The notes: generated by a model not told the origin, from the sequence alone. A stretch of 64,000 bases of DNA from Oikopleura dioica (GCA_907165135.1 OU015566.1:7734157-7798156); one strand, 5' to 3'. Positions 46,882-59,051 are shown, counted from the first letter of the stretch. Program-made: numbers and translations.

Positions 46882-47648
46882 ACTTTCAAAAACAAACTAT
46901 TTTGTTAAAAAAATATGAAAACAATCCATCTAAAAGGGAAAAGCTCCATTTACGTCTTGTCCAAGGCGCTCTAACAAAATTCTAGCAGGGCAATTTTGAG
47001 ATAATGGAGCAGCGTGATCCTCTTACATCCACCTTGCAATAGTTTGTTATTCCGCTAAGCAAAATTATGGCTACTTTTCTTGCTTATAGTTTGTCTTTTT
47101 CACTGTCAGTCGTTTTAGAAATGAGCTATGTAAATCACTAGAAAGGCGGGGCGGATGCTTCTTTGAATTTGTTAATTTTAATGGAACTCGTCTTTTAAAA
47201 CTTACGTAAATAATGAGTAAATTGCGAATACTGAAATTGTGAATTTACGCGAAAATGATAAATGCATCAATTTTACGACAATACCACGACATTTTACGAA
47301 GAAAACAAATGGCTTTGATGAACTTGTCAGATGTCCATCACAAACTTTCAGGGGTCTAAATACTTTCCACGCTAGGGATAAGCGGCGATAAGCGCTGCTT
47401 CAAGATTTGGAGCAACAAAGGCATTTCTAGCGATATCGGATACACGAAGGTGTTTATGTTCACGGGGATTACTCCTCCCAGCCACTTGCATCTTTCTTGA
47501 ACTTTTTCTGCATAATAAAGAGGTTTTTTAATTGCTTCTTCTTTGCGACGATAAATGATAAGAATGAACTCGTTCTCGCAAGAAAACGCTGAGAAACAAG
47601 GTTGCCCCTTTTTTTATCTCAGTATTCATCATCTATTAACAGTAAAGC
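46882..47648. other. Intergenic stretch between SLC22 and the zinc finger gene
   Basis: Convergent 3' ends. No gene recognised; open frames at 47555-47859 are antisense to the last exon of the neighbouring gene. Confidence 0.45.
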
Positions 47649-48653
47649 TCAAAATATCGACACAGGTTTTGGCTCCTTCTCCACCTGTTTCTCAGGCGCC
47701 TTGCAAATTTCCGGACTTGCTTTTCCGCAGTTTGAAAAATCGCTGTTTCCAGTTTGGTCTTCGTTGATTTTTTCTTTCGCTTTTTCGAGCGCTTTCATAT
47801 CGTTTTCGAATTTTTTCAATGTCTCCGCATCTATATCTGCGTTCTATCAAAAAAGGTAGGTTTGGTAGAATATTGAATAATTTACCTTGTGTCGATAAGA
47901 ATTTAAATGCTGCATCAACTGGGCTTCTGAATTGAGCACGATGTCGCATTTTTTGCATCTATACTGGCCCTAATTATGATTTTAGATGATTTATCCTTCA
48001 TTTCTTTTGACTAACGACTTTCGGAATCGCCGAGGGGATATTCACAGGAGTCAAGCCTCTACTCAGACTGTACTGGACCATCTTGTGCCTGGTGGATCCC
48101 AAGTGCTGGGTCAACTGCTGCCTCGAGTTCACCGTCAAATCGCAGATCTCGCAGTGCAGATCAGGCATGCCTACAAATCTCTCGGTCAATCAAGATCGAA
48201 TTTGGCTCTTTACTACTTTTTATTTTCTCGACGCAATCAGGCAGAGGATCAGGCAGCTGAATCGAAGTCGAAGCCTTGGGCTTGTCTTTTCGGGAGTTAA
48301 CTTGCCCTAGAATCGAGATAGTTAAATCGAGGAAAATTTCAAATGGGAAATTTTCAAGTACCAGGTCTGATAAACGAAGGACATCCGATTATCTGCGTCA
48401 TTTCAGAGCCCTAAAAAGCAAAAGAGTCAAACAACAAAGTAGACCGGGGAAAAATCACACAATTTTTCGTCGCTTCCGTTTTGCTTTTCCAGGCGCCTAA
48501 AATAGAAATGAATTTATGAAAATTTGGACGAGTGGTTTTTCTTGCTTTTGATACCTTGTTTTGGTGAAATTGAGGAACACCCGCTTGAGGGAGGCTTTGG
48601 AGGAGATTCGGCATGATCATTTGACTGAAGTTTTGGAGCTGGTTTGGGTCCAT
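47649..48653 (-). CDS. ZNF385/ZMAT-like protein with two U1-type C2H2 zinc fingers
   Basis: The start at 48653 reads MDPNQLQNFSQMIMPNLLQS, and introns of about 30-60 bp join at least six exons to the stop at 47649. A basic stretch (PGKAKRKRRK) comes first. Finger 1 is LHCEICDLTVNSRQQLTQHL followed by GSTRHK; finger 2 is YRCKKCDIVLNSEAQLMQHL followed by NSYRHK. C-x2-C-x12-H-x5-H with NS..Q..QH is the U1/matrin type that binds double-stranded or structured RNA, as in ZNF385 and ZMAT proteins. A Lys/Glu-rich helix (FENDMKALEKAKEKI) and a Glu/Pro/Lys tail follow. Fingers and tail are secure; the middle exons (about 48480-48300) are less so. Probably nuclear RNA binding, by family. Confidence 0.7.
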
Positions 48654-49810
48654 TTGTCCGCCCGGAACGACGACGAAAATCGGCTGAACAAAGCGTTATT
48701 TCATGTTCGAAAAGACATTTTCCGGGCTTATATTTTAAATGAAGAAATGCAGAATAAAAATATAGTGTGAAAAAAAAAGTTTCTTGAGATAAGCAAAAAC
48801 CACTGTGTGGCTTTTCCACCTTCTTATACAAACAAACATGCGGCTTTAGATTCTATCCCCATAATTAGCAGCGAAAGTTCCCCCTTCGATAAGAACCTGA
48901 AAATTTTGTTGCCCTCCGAGGCTTCTGTTATTTCTGGCGGCGCCTCCTTTCATCCTCTTTTTTTCTCTTTTGGATACTGGCTTTTTGGTGCTTTCAGTTC
49001 GTGATTTTGTCGATTTCGTCGAGTAAAATTAAATATAAACGTGGCACTCTGCTGTATAAATCGCTGAATAATAAATGCGGAGATTTTTTTTTATTTCTGT
49101 TCCTTTTTTCTCCTGCGAGGACGCGTGTGTGTGCCTAAATTTTTATCAGAAAGTGTAGTGTTGACGGCGGATCGGCTTATTGATGGCCAAGGATTTATAA
49201 GTAAAAGAGACGGCCAAGGACCGCTTAGCGCAGGGTAAAAACGAGGCGACGACAGGCTTCACGGTCGATATATGAACAGTCAAAAATAACGCAGTAAACT
49301 ATCTAGCAAAAAGAAAAAGACGCAGGGTCGAGTCAGAGGTGCTGACGAGGTCGATTTACTGGGTTGTTTTTTAATAAGACCTTTTTGCCTTGAAAATTCA
49401 GAATTATGTGAACTTAGAAAAAAAATTTGATTTCTGACGGAATGGCGAGTCGGAAACTGGCATCCTGTATTGCCGGAATCAAGAATCCGGTGTTAATTGA
49501 TCGATTGTTTGATTGCCGTCTTAGAATTATTTTTCGGGTGCCAGTTAAATAATTCACCGATGCAGTACTAACCCTTCACTTTTTCGATGAAAAGAATACC
49601 GCGTTAGAATGACTGTAGGCTTGTCTGCTAGTAGCACTGTATCTGACAAGCACAAATTCTGTTAAAAGAACAGCGTTATTAATTTTTAAATTGATTTTCT
49701 TTGATGAAGTGGAAACCCTTCTTATCCCCTCACGTCAGCCCCTTTCTATTCTATTGATTTGAATCAAACACTAACGGACAAACAGAGTTAAAAAAAGCTG
49801 GTAGAAAGGT
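48654..49810. other. Intergenic stretch, nothing recognised
   Basis: Short chance frames only. It lies between a minus-strand gene start and the 3' end of a minus-strand operon, so it should contain the zinc finger gene promoter. Confidence 0.45.
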
Positions 49811-50266
49811 TTATTTAGTAGTTGTTTTCTGTCTTTGTCGATCAGAATGGGTTGATGTCCCGGAGGAAACAGATTTCTTTGCATTTTGAGTTTGAGCTTT
49901 TCTTGCTTCTTTTTCCGAGTACGTAAGAGGTGGAGGGTTGGACGCTCTAGGCTTGCCATTGTTGAGCCGTTTGCCTTCATTTTCAATCTTCTTTATTGCC
50001 GCCTCAATATTTTCGTCATCTCTAGGCTCTGATTCTCCCTCTACCTCGACCAGAGAATCCACCATCTGTTCTAGAGCTGGATCGACTTTTATCACGGTCT
50101 TTTCTGGCACTTCTTCTGCGATTGTTTGAGTTGCGGCTGCTTTTTCTCTGATGATTGTTTTCTTTCTTTCCTGTGACTTAACCCAGTCGTCAAATGCTTA
50201 ATTAACTGTAACTGGATTTGATAGAATGCTTGCTTACATGTTGTGCTGGTCTGCCTGTCAGCCATA
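49811..50266 (-). CDS. Downstream operon gene: small charged protein, unrecognised
   Basis: Exon 1 is MADRQTSTT from the ATG at 50266. A GTAAGC to TTAATTAAG intron (about 42 bp) joins to SFDDWVKSQERKKTIIREKA, and the frame continues through DPALEQMVDSLVEVEGESE, a helix (IEAAIKKIENEGKRLNNGKP) and a basic Ser/Thr/Gln tail (HSDRQRQKTTTK) to the stop at 49811. The product is about 137 residues, mostly helical or disordered. It begins 25 bp after a TATTTTAG acceptor, itself about 47 bp past the stop of the upstream gene. AATAAA overlaps its own 3' end near 49808. Function unknown. Confidence 0.7.
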
Positions 50267-50291
50267 AGATTGAAATCACTCGAAGAAGTCA

Positions 50292-50293
50292 CT
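50292..50293 (-). promoter_or_regulatory. Probable trans-splice acceptor between two operon genes
   Basis: On the minus strand CAATAAACATATATTTTAG ends at 50292: a poly(A) signal for the upstream gene followed within 11 bp by an AG acceptor, then 25 bp to the ATG of the downstream gene. This is the expected layout of a spliced-leader operon junction. Confidence 0.55.
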
Positions 50294-50339
50294 AAAATAT
50301 ATGTTTATTGGATAAATAAAAAAGATGTGGACAGAGAAA

Positions 50340-52615
50340 TCATTTTTCTGCATTTTGAGCTTCAGGTTTTTGAGATGGCGGATCAACTTTTGGCTTGTCG
50401 ATGGTCTTAGATCTTTCAAGCTTTTCATTTTCCGAGTTATCAATAGAAATTATAGGTTCCTTTTTTATGGGAGCTCCTTTCGGTGATTCTTTTGGTGTAT
50501 GTGTGGGGGATTTTTTAGGTGCTTCTTTAGAAGATTCTTCTGGAGGACTTTTAGGGGATTCTTTAGGGAGAGTTTGGGGAGATTCTTTAGCAGAATGTTT
50601 AGGAGACTCTTTAGCGGTTTCTTTGGGACTTTCTATTGGAGCTTGTTTAGGAGCTTCCTCAGAATTTCCAGTGGAAGCCTTCGGCTCATCAGCATTCGCC
50701 TTACCCGGTGGCACCGGCGGGGTAGGAACTGGGGTTGATTCGACAGTTGTTTCTTCTTCCTCTTCAGATGGATAGTAGTCCTCTTTTAACGGCTTCTCCT
50801 CTCGCTTTTTCTTTTCCTTCGCAACTTGTTTTCTAGCTTTCTCACTCGCGATTGCAGCTAAAGGGTCGTATTTACTTCTTCGAAGAGCTTCCATCTTTCT
50901 TTGTCGCTCGAAGTGATCGTAGATGTAGTCTTAGAAATAATAAAAAGCCGGAGTATCTAACCATATAAATTATATGATATAATTTACCAGTTCCTTCCAA
51001 GGCTTTGCTATGAACGGGTTCCATTTCGCCATCGATTTTGCTTTGTGAGCAAATTATGTAAGAAACCTCCTTTTGAAATTCACTGGGATGTTCGACAGTA
51101 TCAACAGTTGGCTTTTTACCTGAAAAATTGTTTAATATAATAATTAATAAATCTCAGCTAACCATTTGCATTTGAAATGATTTTGTAGATCTTCTTCGGT
51201 CCTTGATTGTACATGTATTTGATTCCATTAGGATGATTTACTTTGAGAACTTCTTTGTTTAAAGTCTTGAAGAATTTTTCCATGAGAATATTTATTTTTA
51301 TCGTTTTTTCTTCGAGGTAAGCATCAACAATTTTTTTATCTCTAGTTTGGTCGCACCATTGGTAGTAATTCTTTGAATCCTCTGGGTACATTTCAAGTGT
51401 AACCTTGTAGACGTTCACAGGATCACTTAAAATTTGATAATCTTTGTTGATTTCAAAATGATACTTGTTTAAATAGACTGGAAGCAAGATGCTATTTGTC
51501 CTTCTTTTGAATTTCCTCGGGTATGAGCCCTGTGGATTCAGTCTTTTGGTCGTAAACTGCTCAACTTCATCCCTCTTTGCTTTTTCTGCTGCTTCAGCTT
51601 TTTCTAATTCTCGGCGTCTTTCTGCATCTTTCTTTTCTTGCAGGTCTTTTGCATTTGTAAGCTAAAAACAATTTATCTTTATTATAAAAACAATAATCAC
51701 CTTGATATCTTCTGGCATATCGTAATCAACACACACAACATCAAGATATGGGGTCACCAATTTTTCTTCTTCCGGGGTAAATTTCATAAATTGGGCTCTG
51801 TTTTGAGACTTCAAGCTTGAGAAGTCCCTACTCATTTTTAGCCATTTTCGGTGCTTCTTTTTGAACATTTCTTTTCTTTTTTCATGAGCCCAGTGGTGGT
51901 ATGGCTAAATAATTTCATAGAAAAAGTTTCGGTGAATATCTTACAATAAATTCTTCACAAAGCTGCTCGAAACTTGTTACTTCTGTTGGAGGGTCAGTAA
52001 GAAGATAAATTGCTGAAAATGTTTTACTGACGACCAACCGTATTGCTTACTATTGAAATATGGAAGCTCTTTCACAATTTCCTTCAAAATAATTCTCTTG
52101 ACAGCATCGAGGCCAGTATCTTTTACAATTTCTCCATCAGAGTTTCGGTATTTCTCCATGGTCAAATATCGTTTCGTATTGTTTATCGCAATAACCTTTC
52201 CGTCTCGAATGTCCGCATTATTCAGATAAACTCTTAGACGGATCTTGTCTTCAGGAACTTTAAGAACTTTGCCAAGCCCACGAGAATGATAAACTAAGAC
52301 ATCGTTGATTTTAGCTAAGAATTTTTCATAAACCTGAAGTATGTTCATCTTCTTGCAATGGTTCCGGTGTCTTGTTTTTATATTTTTTCAGCGCTTTGTC
52401 CCAGGGAGCAATACTTATTTAGGTCTTTTTAATTATACTTATACTTGTTTTAAATTATATCAACCTTTCCTTTCAGAAAACGACTCTGAGTTTTCGTAAT
52501 CTTGGCTGTTCAAGACGCCATAATTGTTGGCAGAGTAGCCACTACTCTGGCGACGACCATCTTGGATGGATAAAACCGAGCTCATGTACGAAGAATCGTC
52601 TCTACCTGAATGCAT
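50340..52615 (-). CDS. Upstream operon gene: large protein with a Glu-Ser-Pro-Lys repeat tail, unrecognised
   Basis: About nine exons from the ATG at 52615 (MHSGRDDSSYMSSVL) to the stop at 50340, mostly joined by introns of 38-60 bp. The folded part includes PEDKIRLRVYLNNADIRDGK with VIAINNTKRYLTME (loosely Sm-like, not certain), EVTSFEQLCEEFI, then PYHHWAHEKRKEMFKKKHRK. The centre has a Glu/Arg/Ala-rich coiled coil (KKDAERRRELEKAEAAEKAK) and a domain with LLPVYLNKYHFEINKDYQIL and KVNHPNGIKYMYNQGPKK. The C-terminal exon (50894-50340) is disordered, with repeated ESPK/ESSK units. The first junction (near 52480) has no usable GT donor in phase but would fit a GA donor. No known family was recognised. 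The stop lies 47 bp before the acceptor of the downstream gene. Confidence 0.65.
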
Positions 52616-53746
52616 TTTTGCTAAGTTCCTTGAGCTCTAGACTTAATCTCTTCTGGGTCTGTATAAACAGACGGAGATTGAGTGCTGGAACTATGGTCAG
52701 GCTTTAGTTCTGACAAGTCTGACTGGCGTACTACCCGTTGTCAAGGAGTTGACGAAGTCCGTTTACCGAGCTAAAAACTATCAGTACACAGATGAATTCT
52801 TATCAATGTCACCACAGTACCGGTATCTACTCCGTCTCTAACTGATAGCGTATATTTCCACGCATACAAACAGATTCTGTAGGAGCCTAACGATCACAAC
52901 AACTATCACAAAAACACACATTGACCTGTCAATACAAATTGGAATTTTTTTAAACGAATAAGTTCTGAAATCATGGAAGACTAAGCCTGAGTTTTAGAGG
53001 AGAGACCTCAGTCATTTATTTAGTTTGAATCTTTTTCAAGGAGACTCTTCTCCCAAATTGTGATTTTTATTTATTAAATTGAGTTCTAATTGTATTTATA
53101 TTTCTATATTATTGGCCACAGCAATTAATTTTTAAAATCTCATTATAGTAATGATATTATAACGCGTCAAGAAAACCAAAAGATTTTTCAAAAATATATT
53201 ACCTGAAAATTAAGATTTTCTCGAAGTTCTCCTTCTGATCTTTTCTACTGAAAGTTCTGCATGCAACTCAAAGTCGATTAGGCCCAGTATCAATATTTGA
53301 AAGTACGCGATAACTTTTATCAGCGTAGAAAGAGCTTTATTGGCAATAAATTATTGCTTACTTTTCGGTGACAGCTTCAAAATATCGTGAAGGAAATTCG
53401 CAGCATAAGTTCGTTTTCTCAAGTTTTTACTAAATCAAATTGGAAGTAAAGTCATTCACTCAAGTACTGTATGGAATGCTTAGATGTTTGAGCAATCTGC
53501 TGATATTCACTTATCTCAGATACTTATTTCCGGAATTTGACATGATCTGGAAATTATTAAATCATTCATCAATCGTACAATATTTTTGAAATTTATTTTG
53601 CCATTTAATAAAAAAAAACATGGTTGTCTATACAGAAATAAGGGTGTACAAAAGTGTTATTCTTATCATTCAGAAAATCTTTTCCTCGGACGGAAAAAGC
53701 GTCAAAAGCGATATCAAATCTTCATGTTGCGTCGTAGGGATCGTAC
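52616..53746. other. Intergenic stretch, nothing recognised
   Basis: Upstream region of the two-gene operon and 3' flank of the PLA2-like gene. No gene or strong repeat seen; a weak match to the TA-element end lies near 53637. Confidence 0.4.
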
Positions 53747-55263
53747 TCAGCACTGGCCAAGGGCGCTGAGACTTCCATCGGCGCAACAGTCGATCATGAA
53801 TGGGTTGTACGTTTTCACCGAGCAGCATTGTTTCGAAGGTCCGGAGACGAATGGTCGTCTAAATTTGCATTTAAAAAATGATGAAAAAAGTTCGCGCGAC
53901 CTTTTTCCGGGTAGGCCGCAGCATTGGTCGGGCTCTCCTCCTTCTTCGTTGGAAATTCGTCTCATCGACAATTTTGGTTTTCCATTGCCTTTTTCATCTT
54001 GTCTGTATCTCATAGGACATTCAGCTTCTCTGTCGAAACCAGCCATTCGCTTCGAATAAATCGATGAAAAGTCGGCGAGTTGAACTTTCTTTTTTAGGTT
54101 CTCTCACTTTTCGCAATATTTTTTTTCAAAAATAATCGAAAATCTCTACGAGGAAAATTTTCATTTAGGACCCTAGCTTGATAAATTCTCTATCGCATTC
54201 GCATGTCGATCGTTGGCAGCTATTTTCTGCATCTCGACAGATCATGTCCTGAAATTTAAAATTGAAATCAACGAAGAGAACTTTTGTTGTATTCTTACGT
54301 TGTATTCGTCTCCAGGAGCAGAGGTAAATTTGTAGCCATTGTAAGGATGACATCGTTTAGACTGCTCATGATCGATGTTAATGCATTTCAGGCACTCCTG
54401 AAGAGCATGGCATGCCGAGTCTGAATGAAAAATGTTGTTTAGAAACACGTGATCGAGGACTAGTCACTCTTGTGGGATCTTGATGGTTTGTTGTTGCCGC
54501 AAACCGGATCTGCCCGTAAACAACCGCGGTCACAGATCGTGATTCAAACAGATGTAAACAAACTGCCCAATAGATGGAAATTGGATCAATCAGCAGCGTT
54601 TATTTGTTAATTAAGAGATTTTTGCGTCTAATGCGTTTTTCTGCTGCCAACAACTTTTTGTCGAATTTGAAAACAAAAGGCTTACCAAGAGGGTCAATTG
54701 GTCGTCCAATTCCCGGAGTGAGAATATCTTCCTTGATGTTCAAGAAGCAATAGCATCCGTACTCGAGCCAGTCACGTGAGCTTCGCTCTGGTTCAGCGTA
54801 TTTTAAAAGTCGAAGGAGCTGTTTTCCTTTCTTTTTCTTCTGCTTGTTCATGCGCTAGAAATGTGGATACATGACTTTGATGGGGAATTAAGCTAACCTT
54901 TTCTGAGTTTTTGCCGCCGCCTCGACCCCTAACTATGTCAGCTAGAATCATGTCGATTTCAAGATCCTCTGCGTCGTCAAATTCCAAATCTCCCCTAAAA
55001 AGATGCATTTATATTGATTTTTTTCTTAACAAGCCATTTTTATTATTAAAATTTATATTTTTGAATCCCTTTCAAATTATTAGAGACAAATTTCTGATTC
55101 TTTTTTGAATAATTTTCACTGCTAAAGTTGTTACTTACTCAAATTCTGTTTCCTCAATCTCAAAATTTTCTTCCTGAATCTCGTTGATAGATGATCCACT
55201 TTCAATCGAAGAAAGTTGCGCGGTAACTGCGGTAGAGGCGAGTAAAATTGCTGGGAGTCGCAT
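53747..55263 (-). CDS. Secreted phospholipase A2-like protein without the usual catalytic His-Asp
   Basis: ATG at 55263 gives a signal peptide (MRLPAILLASTAVTA) and an acidic propeptide-like region. Later exons hold SSRDWLEYGCYC, the start of the sPLA2 calcium loop, then GRPIDPLDSACHALQECLKC, HPYNGYKF, and NSCQRSTCECDREF, the family's CxCD helix. In ordinary sPLA2 the segment after the loop is D-x-C-C-x-x-H-D-x-C-Y; here it reads DSACHALQECL, so one Cys and the catalytic His and Asp are replaced by Ala, Leu and Gln. The calcium loop is also unusual (YGCYCFLNIKED). A Cys-rich C-terminal exon (54090-53747: DQCCGLPGK, KQCCSVKTYN, MIDCCADG) follows, but its junction near 54170 lacks a GT donor in phase. 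It may act as a binding protein rather than an enzyme, as otoconin-type PLA2 relatives do. Confidence 0.7.
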
Positions 55264-55544
55264 TTTGGAAGTGTTGTTTCTATCGCTTACGTCCTTTTAT
55301 CAAGAACGCTAAAAAAGAAGAATCGGGCGTCGGTTGTTTAGCGGCTGGAGTCTCTTGCTATTTGAGAGTTGCGCGGCGGCGGTGGAGCTTTCTTCAAACA
55401 GCGGCGGTAAGGAGCGAGCGCCATTCTGATTAGGAGCAGCTCGGGGATAAAGTGAAAACGTAATTATGTTCTTTTTTCTAGAAAGGTCGAGGATGAACAC
55501 CAACTTTTGTTATCCTTCAGTAGTTTTGATCGTCTTCTTCCAAC
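55264..55544. promoter_or_regulatory. Shared divergent upstream region (PLA2-like and PITP)
   Basis: The two start codons face away from each other 281 bp apart, so this stretch must carry signals for both. No TATA box or named site was recognised. Confidence 0.4.
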
Positions 55545-56661
55545 ATGGTGCTCCGGAAGGAATATCGAATTCCGCTGCCTATTTCTCTGGGTACACCCTT
55601 AATCCTAGTTGGAAACATATTTTCTTTATAATCAGAAAAGTTTCTATTTTCTTCTTTGTGATAAATTTTGATCATCTTCTTTTCAGACGAATACAACCGC
55701 GCCCAATATTACACCACAATCATCTCCGAAAAAGATTTCGCCAAGAACGGAGAAGGAATCGAGCGACTTGAAAAGCGCCAAGAAGGCGACAAGGAATATC
55801 AAAAGCGCCATTACCACGTGCACTCGCTCATGCCCTCGCCTATTCAAAAAGTCATCAAGAAGGAACAAAGCATTCTTATAGAAGAAGGTACTGCTAATTA
55901 GTAATTACCGTCAAAGTGCCCTGAGAGTACTTAACCTTGTGATTTGTAAAATAGAAAATCGCTGACGAGTTACGAGTTCCGGTTCCTGTTTAGACAGATA
56001 GTTGTCCGCGATCCTAAGGGTATCCCTCTAAAAAGACCTTCTTTTTTAGGCTGGCTCGAGTGGCCAAACTACGAGACCAAATTCACCAACACTTACATGG
56101 GCGAAAACTTCCTGATTGAAATCAAAAGCGTTCACAAAGCTGATTTGGGAGAAAGCGAAAATGTTCATGAACTATCTGAAAAAGATTGGAAGGACACGGA
56201 AGTTGTGAATATCGATATTGCTGATGCTGACGCGAAGGAATGGGATCCAAAGTTGGTCGATATGAAGAAGTTTGGGAGAGTGAATGTCGAAAGGGGATGG
56301 ATTGGGAAGCTGAAAAATGATTCTCATATGGAAGTTTGGGTTTATTTCTAAGTAGGGTTCGAGCTCTACTAGATTCAATAAAAGCAGCTAAATAAACCCA
56401 GCAGAAGGATACCCGTATATGACTTGCTACAAATTGGTGACGGTCAAATTCAAATGGTGGGGACTTGAAACGCTCGTCACGAAATTCGCGCATTACTGGG
56501 AGAAAAAGGCGTTTATCACCTTCCACTGTCAGATGATCTGCTGCATGGACAAGCACGATAAGTTCCCTGGATGGTTGAATTCCGACATGGAGCAAATTGA
56601 GAAGATGGAGGAAGACGAACTCAAAGAAATTACACAAAGGTTGTCTGCGATTCAAATGTAA
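55545..56661 (+). CDS. Class I phosphatidylinositol transfer protein
   Basis: Four exons: 55545-55590 (MVLRKEYRIPLPISL), 55687-55887, 56050 to about 56330, and 56402-56661. The frame matches PITP alpha/beta along its length: DEYNRAQYYTTIISEKD, HVHSLMPSPIQKVI, GWLEWPNYETKFTNTYM, GENFLIEIKSVHKADLGESE, VVNIDIADADAKEWDPK, then the highly conserved PYMTCYKLVTVKFKWWGLE and an amphipathic C-terminal helix (MEEDELKEITQRL). PITPs carry phosphatidylinositol and phosphatidylcholine between membranes and supply phosphoinositide signalling (family knowledge). The last junction (about 56330-56401) has no GT donor in the needed phase; a GG donor in GTTTGGG would work. AATAAA follows near 56685. Confidence 0.92.
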
Positions 56662-57150
56662 TGGTTTGATCTGGAAGATATTATTTAATAAACTTGTTTT
56701 ATAATAAAACAGACATCTGTCAAATTGCTTGCAACTAAAAAGTGTTGAACTCTGATAATTAAATTCTAATAGATTGCTACCTCTAAAGAAAGAAATCTGT
56801 CGAGCCGGTGCCTCAAATCTCTCCGGGAATCTGCCTTTTTAGACCTTTCGTTGAGCCCAAATAAACAATTCAACCACCGAGCTATCGTGAGGCGAAAATT
56901 CTACTTGAAGCGTTTTGTCACGCCAAAATCTAATGAATACACCGCCACTTCCACTTGCAAAGTTCATGATTGTCATTTTAAATTTCGGTGTTCTTTCCTA
57001 GGAGAAGTTAACAAGGTTGAGATAAGGTCGACAGCGATGAAATGAACGCTATGTCGGACTGAAAAAAGCCCGTTCTTGCAGAAAAAATATATTTTGAAGC
57101 AAACATTAACATTTGTATTTAATAAATTAAAAAATCAATGTTTGAAAATT
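56662..57150. other. Intergenic stretch between convergent genes
   Basis: 3' flanks of the PITP gene (+) and the kelch gene (-). No gene recognised. Confidence 0.45.
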
Positions 57151-59002
57151 TTAGAGGCTACAGTAATCGACAGGACTAACAAAAATTAATGGAAAGTAGT
57201 TTTCATATCCTTGTTCATCTGCAATAATGCTCGTAAAGTTTACTTCTTCATTTCCATCTTCACCCAGTTTTATGAGTTGAATAGGCGATACTTTTTTCAT
57301 TCTAATTAAATGAGAAATTCCGGGAGAAACAAAAATAGAGCTCTCCAATTGAATCGCTGATGAATAAGCAATTGCCTTAAAGTAACGAGAAAAGCGAGCG
57401 GAAAAAGTTAAAAGCAATTTACTTTTAAAAGGACTCCTTCAGACGACCAATTGTTATTCCACAATTTCCAAATTTCGTTGCATATTTCAAATATAAAACC
57501 ATCCTCTGAGAACGATCCTCCAATCGTCAAAAGACTCCCTGAAGGCAAACCAATTGTAGAAAAACTGTAGATCCATCTGAAATTGTTGCAATATAACAAG
57601 AGTTTTTTTTCGCACCTCGGATGGGGTTTCAAGTATATCCAGCCTTTTTCTGTCAATGTTTCCACTGCACGATCTCCAGATGATAAGGCTCCTCCGACGG
57701 CAGTTGGACGACCTTTATAGAGGCCTAACTCGCCGTATTCGTGTCCTGCTCTCGTGGAAGATGTTTTCTTTGAACTCAATCCATCAAAAGACTCGCATTT
57801 TGAGTTTTTCTCTACGTCGAAACAAATAATTGCTAAACACAGATTTTCGATTAAGATTTTAACAAAAACACAAAAAAAAAATTATTTAGATAAACCTATA
57901 CTACCGCCGGTAAGTGTTAAAGTTGAATGACTGTGCCCATAAATAGGGCTCACCATTTGCTTTATATTTCTTCTCCTAAGAGGTACTTTATTTATATTAA
58001 TGTTGACCCGGCAGCTGCGTGGCGAGCCCTAGGACCATAACTATGAAACAATCGTGCTGATAATTCCGTGAATCGGCACCCATCTAACCGTGCTATCTAA
58101 AAATTAAATTTATAAAAAAATCTTTATGTTATCTTAACTTTGTATTTATCTTCGTCTCCTCCAAATATATGGACCTGACCATTAACAAGTGCGTGTCTTG
58201 TTGAGTAAAGATATTTGGAAAGGTAATTGTCGTATTCAAAGGGAGGTGAAAAGAACGCTTCTTTACTGACGATTCTGCCGTCGAGTAATGCATAATTCTC
58301 GCGGGGCAAGGACATTTCAGAACGTAAAACATTGATTTTAAAGCTTGAAGATGTTGAGTAGATGAAGTTTTTGATTTTCGAGGCGTGATCGAATTTAAAA
58401 ATACGGATCTTTTTGTTTTTCATTGTCTTGATCAAGTCTTTGCTCATCTGAATTTCCGATTTCGTTTCGCTATGTTTCTTTTCATTCTTAAATTTTTTGA
58501 AAACCAGAGTCAGAAATAAAATCATGAGAATAATTCTAAAAGCGTGAATCTCAAAAAATTCCTCAACAACTTCAAGAGTAACCGATCCGATCGATTGATT
58601 CGACTTCAAATAAAGTACACATTGCTTTAGTTGAGAAGCATCTGAATTGAAAACGAATGTTTCATCAAAATAAGCAGAGTCCATCCAAATCGAGCTATTT
58701 TCGAAAATCCCGAAGTTCATCAAACTTTTCTCATCGTAAAATCTCAAATCAAGAATTTTCGTTGATTTTGAAGCGCGCAACTGCTCCTCAAAATCGATCT
58801 CAAATTGAAATTTTTCTGTCCCATTCAATCTCAGCTCGATAGTTGAAATATGCTTTAGCTCTTCAAGCGCAGAAAAGTAATTATCCGGAATGATGGTATT
58901 GTGATAAAAGCTTGGACGAGGAAATCTCGGCTGTGAGGCTGCATTTTTGGCAAAAGCTGGGAAGACATCGTCGTGGAACGCGAAAAAAGGGTTGCTGGTC
59001 AC
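57151..59002 (-). CDS. Kelch-type beta-propeller protein with a membrane segment
   Basis: The stop is at 57151. Reading 5' to 3' on this strand, a long open exon (59002 to about 58136) contains PRFPRPSFYHNTIIPDNYF, a membrane-like segment (RIILMILFLTLVFKKF) near 58525, then kelch-like strands (YALLDGRIVSKEA, HALVNGQVHIFGGDED). It is spliced (GTTAAG to TTTTAG) to IARLDGCRFTELSARL with GPRARHAAAG, then SPIYGHSHSTLTLTGGS, then CFDVEKNSKCESFDG with GHEYGELGLYKGRPTAVGGA, and FSTIGLPSGSLLTIGGSFSE. GG-containing blades and the pattern GRPTAVGG are typical of kelch propellers. The start was not fixed: either the ATG at 58526 or an upstream exon. It may be one gene with the Cys-rich gene upstream. Likely extracellular or membrane-anchored; ligand unknown. 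Confidence 0.6.
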
Positions 59003-59051
59003 GTGAATTTTCGTATCTGCCGTTTGCTGAGTAAAAGATAACTCAGTCCGT

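Noticed and set aside
53586-54059. 157-codon + frame
   Set aside because: It is antisense to the Cys-rich last exon of the PLA2-like gene, whose spaced cysteines look more like real protein.
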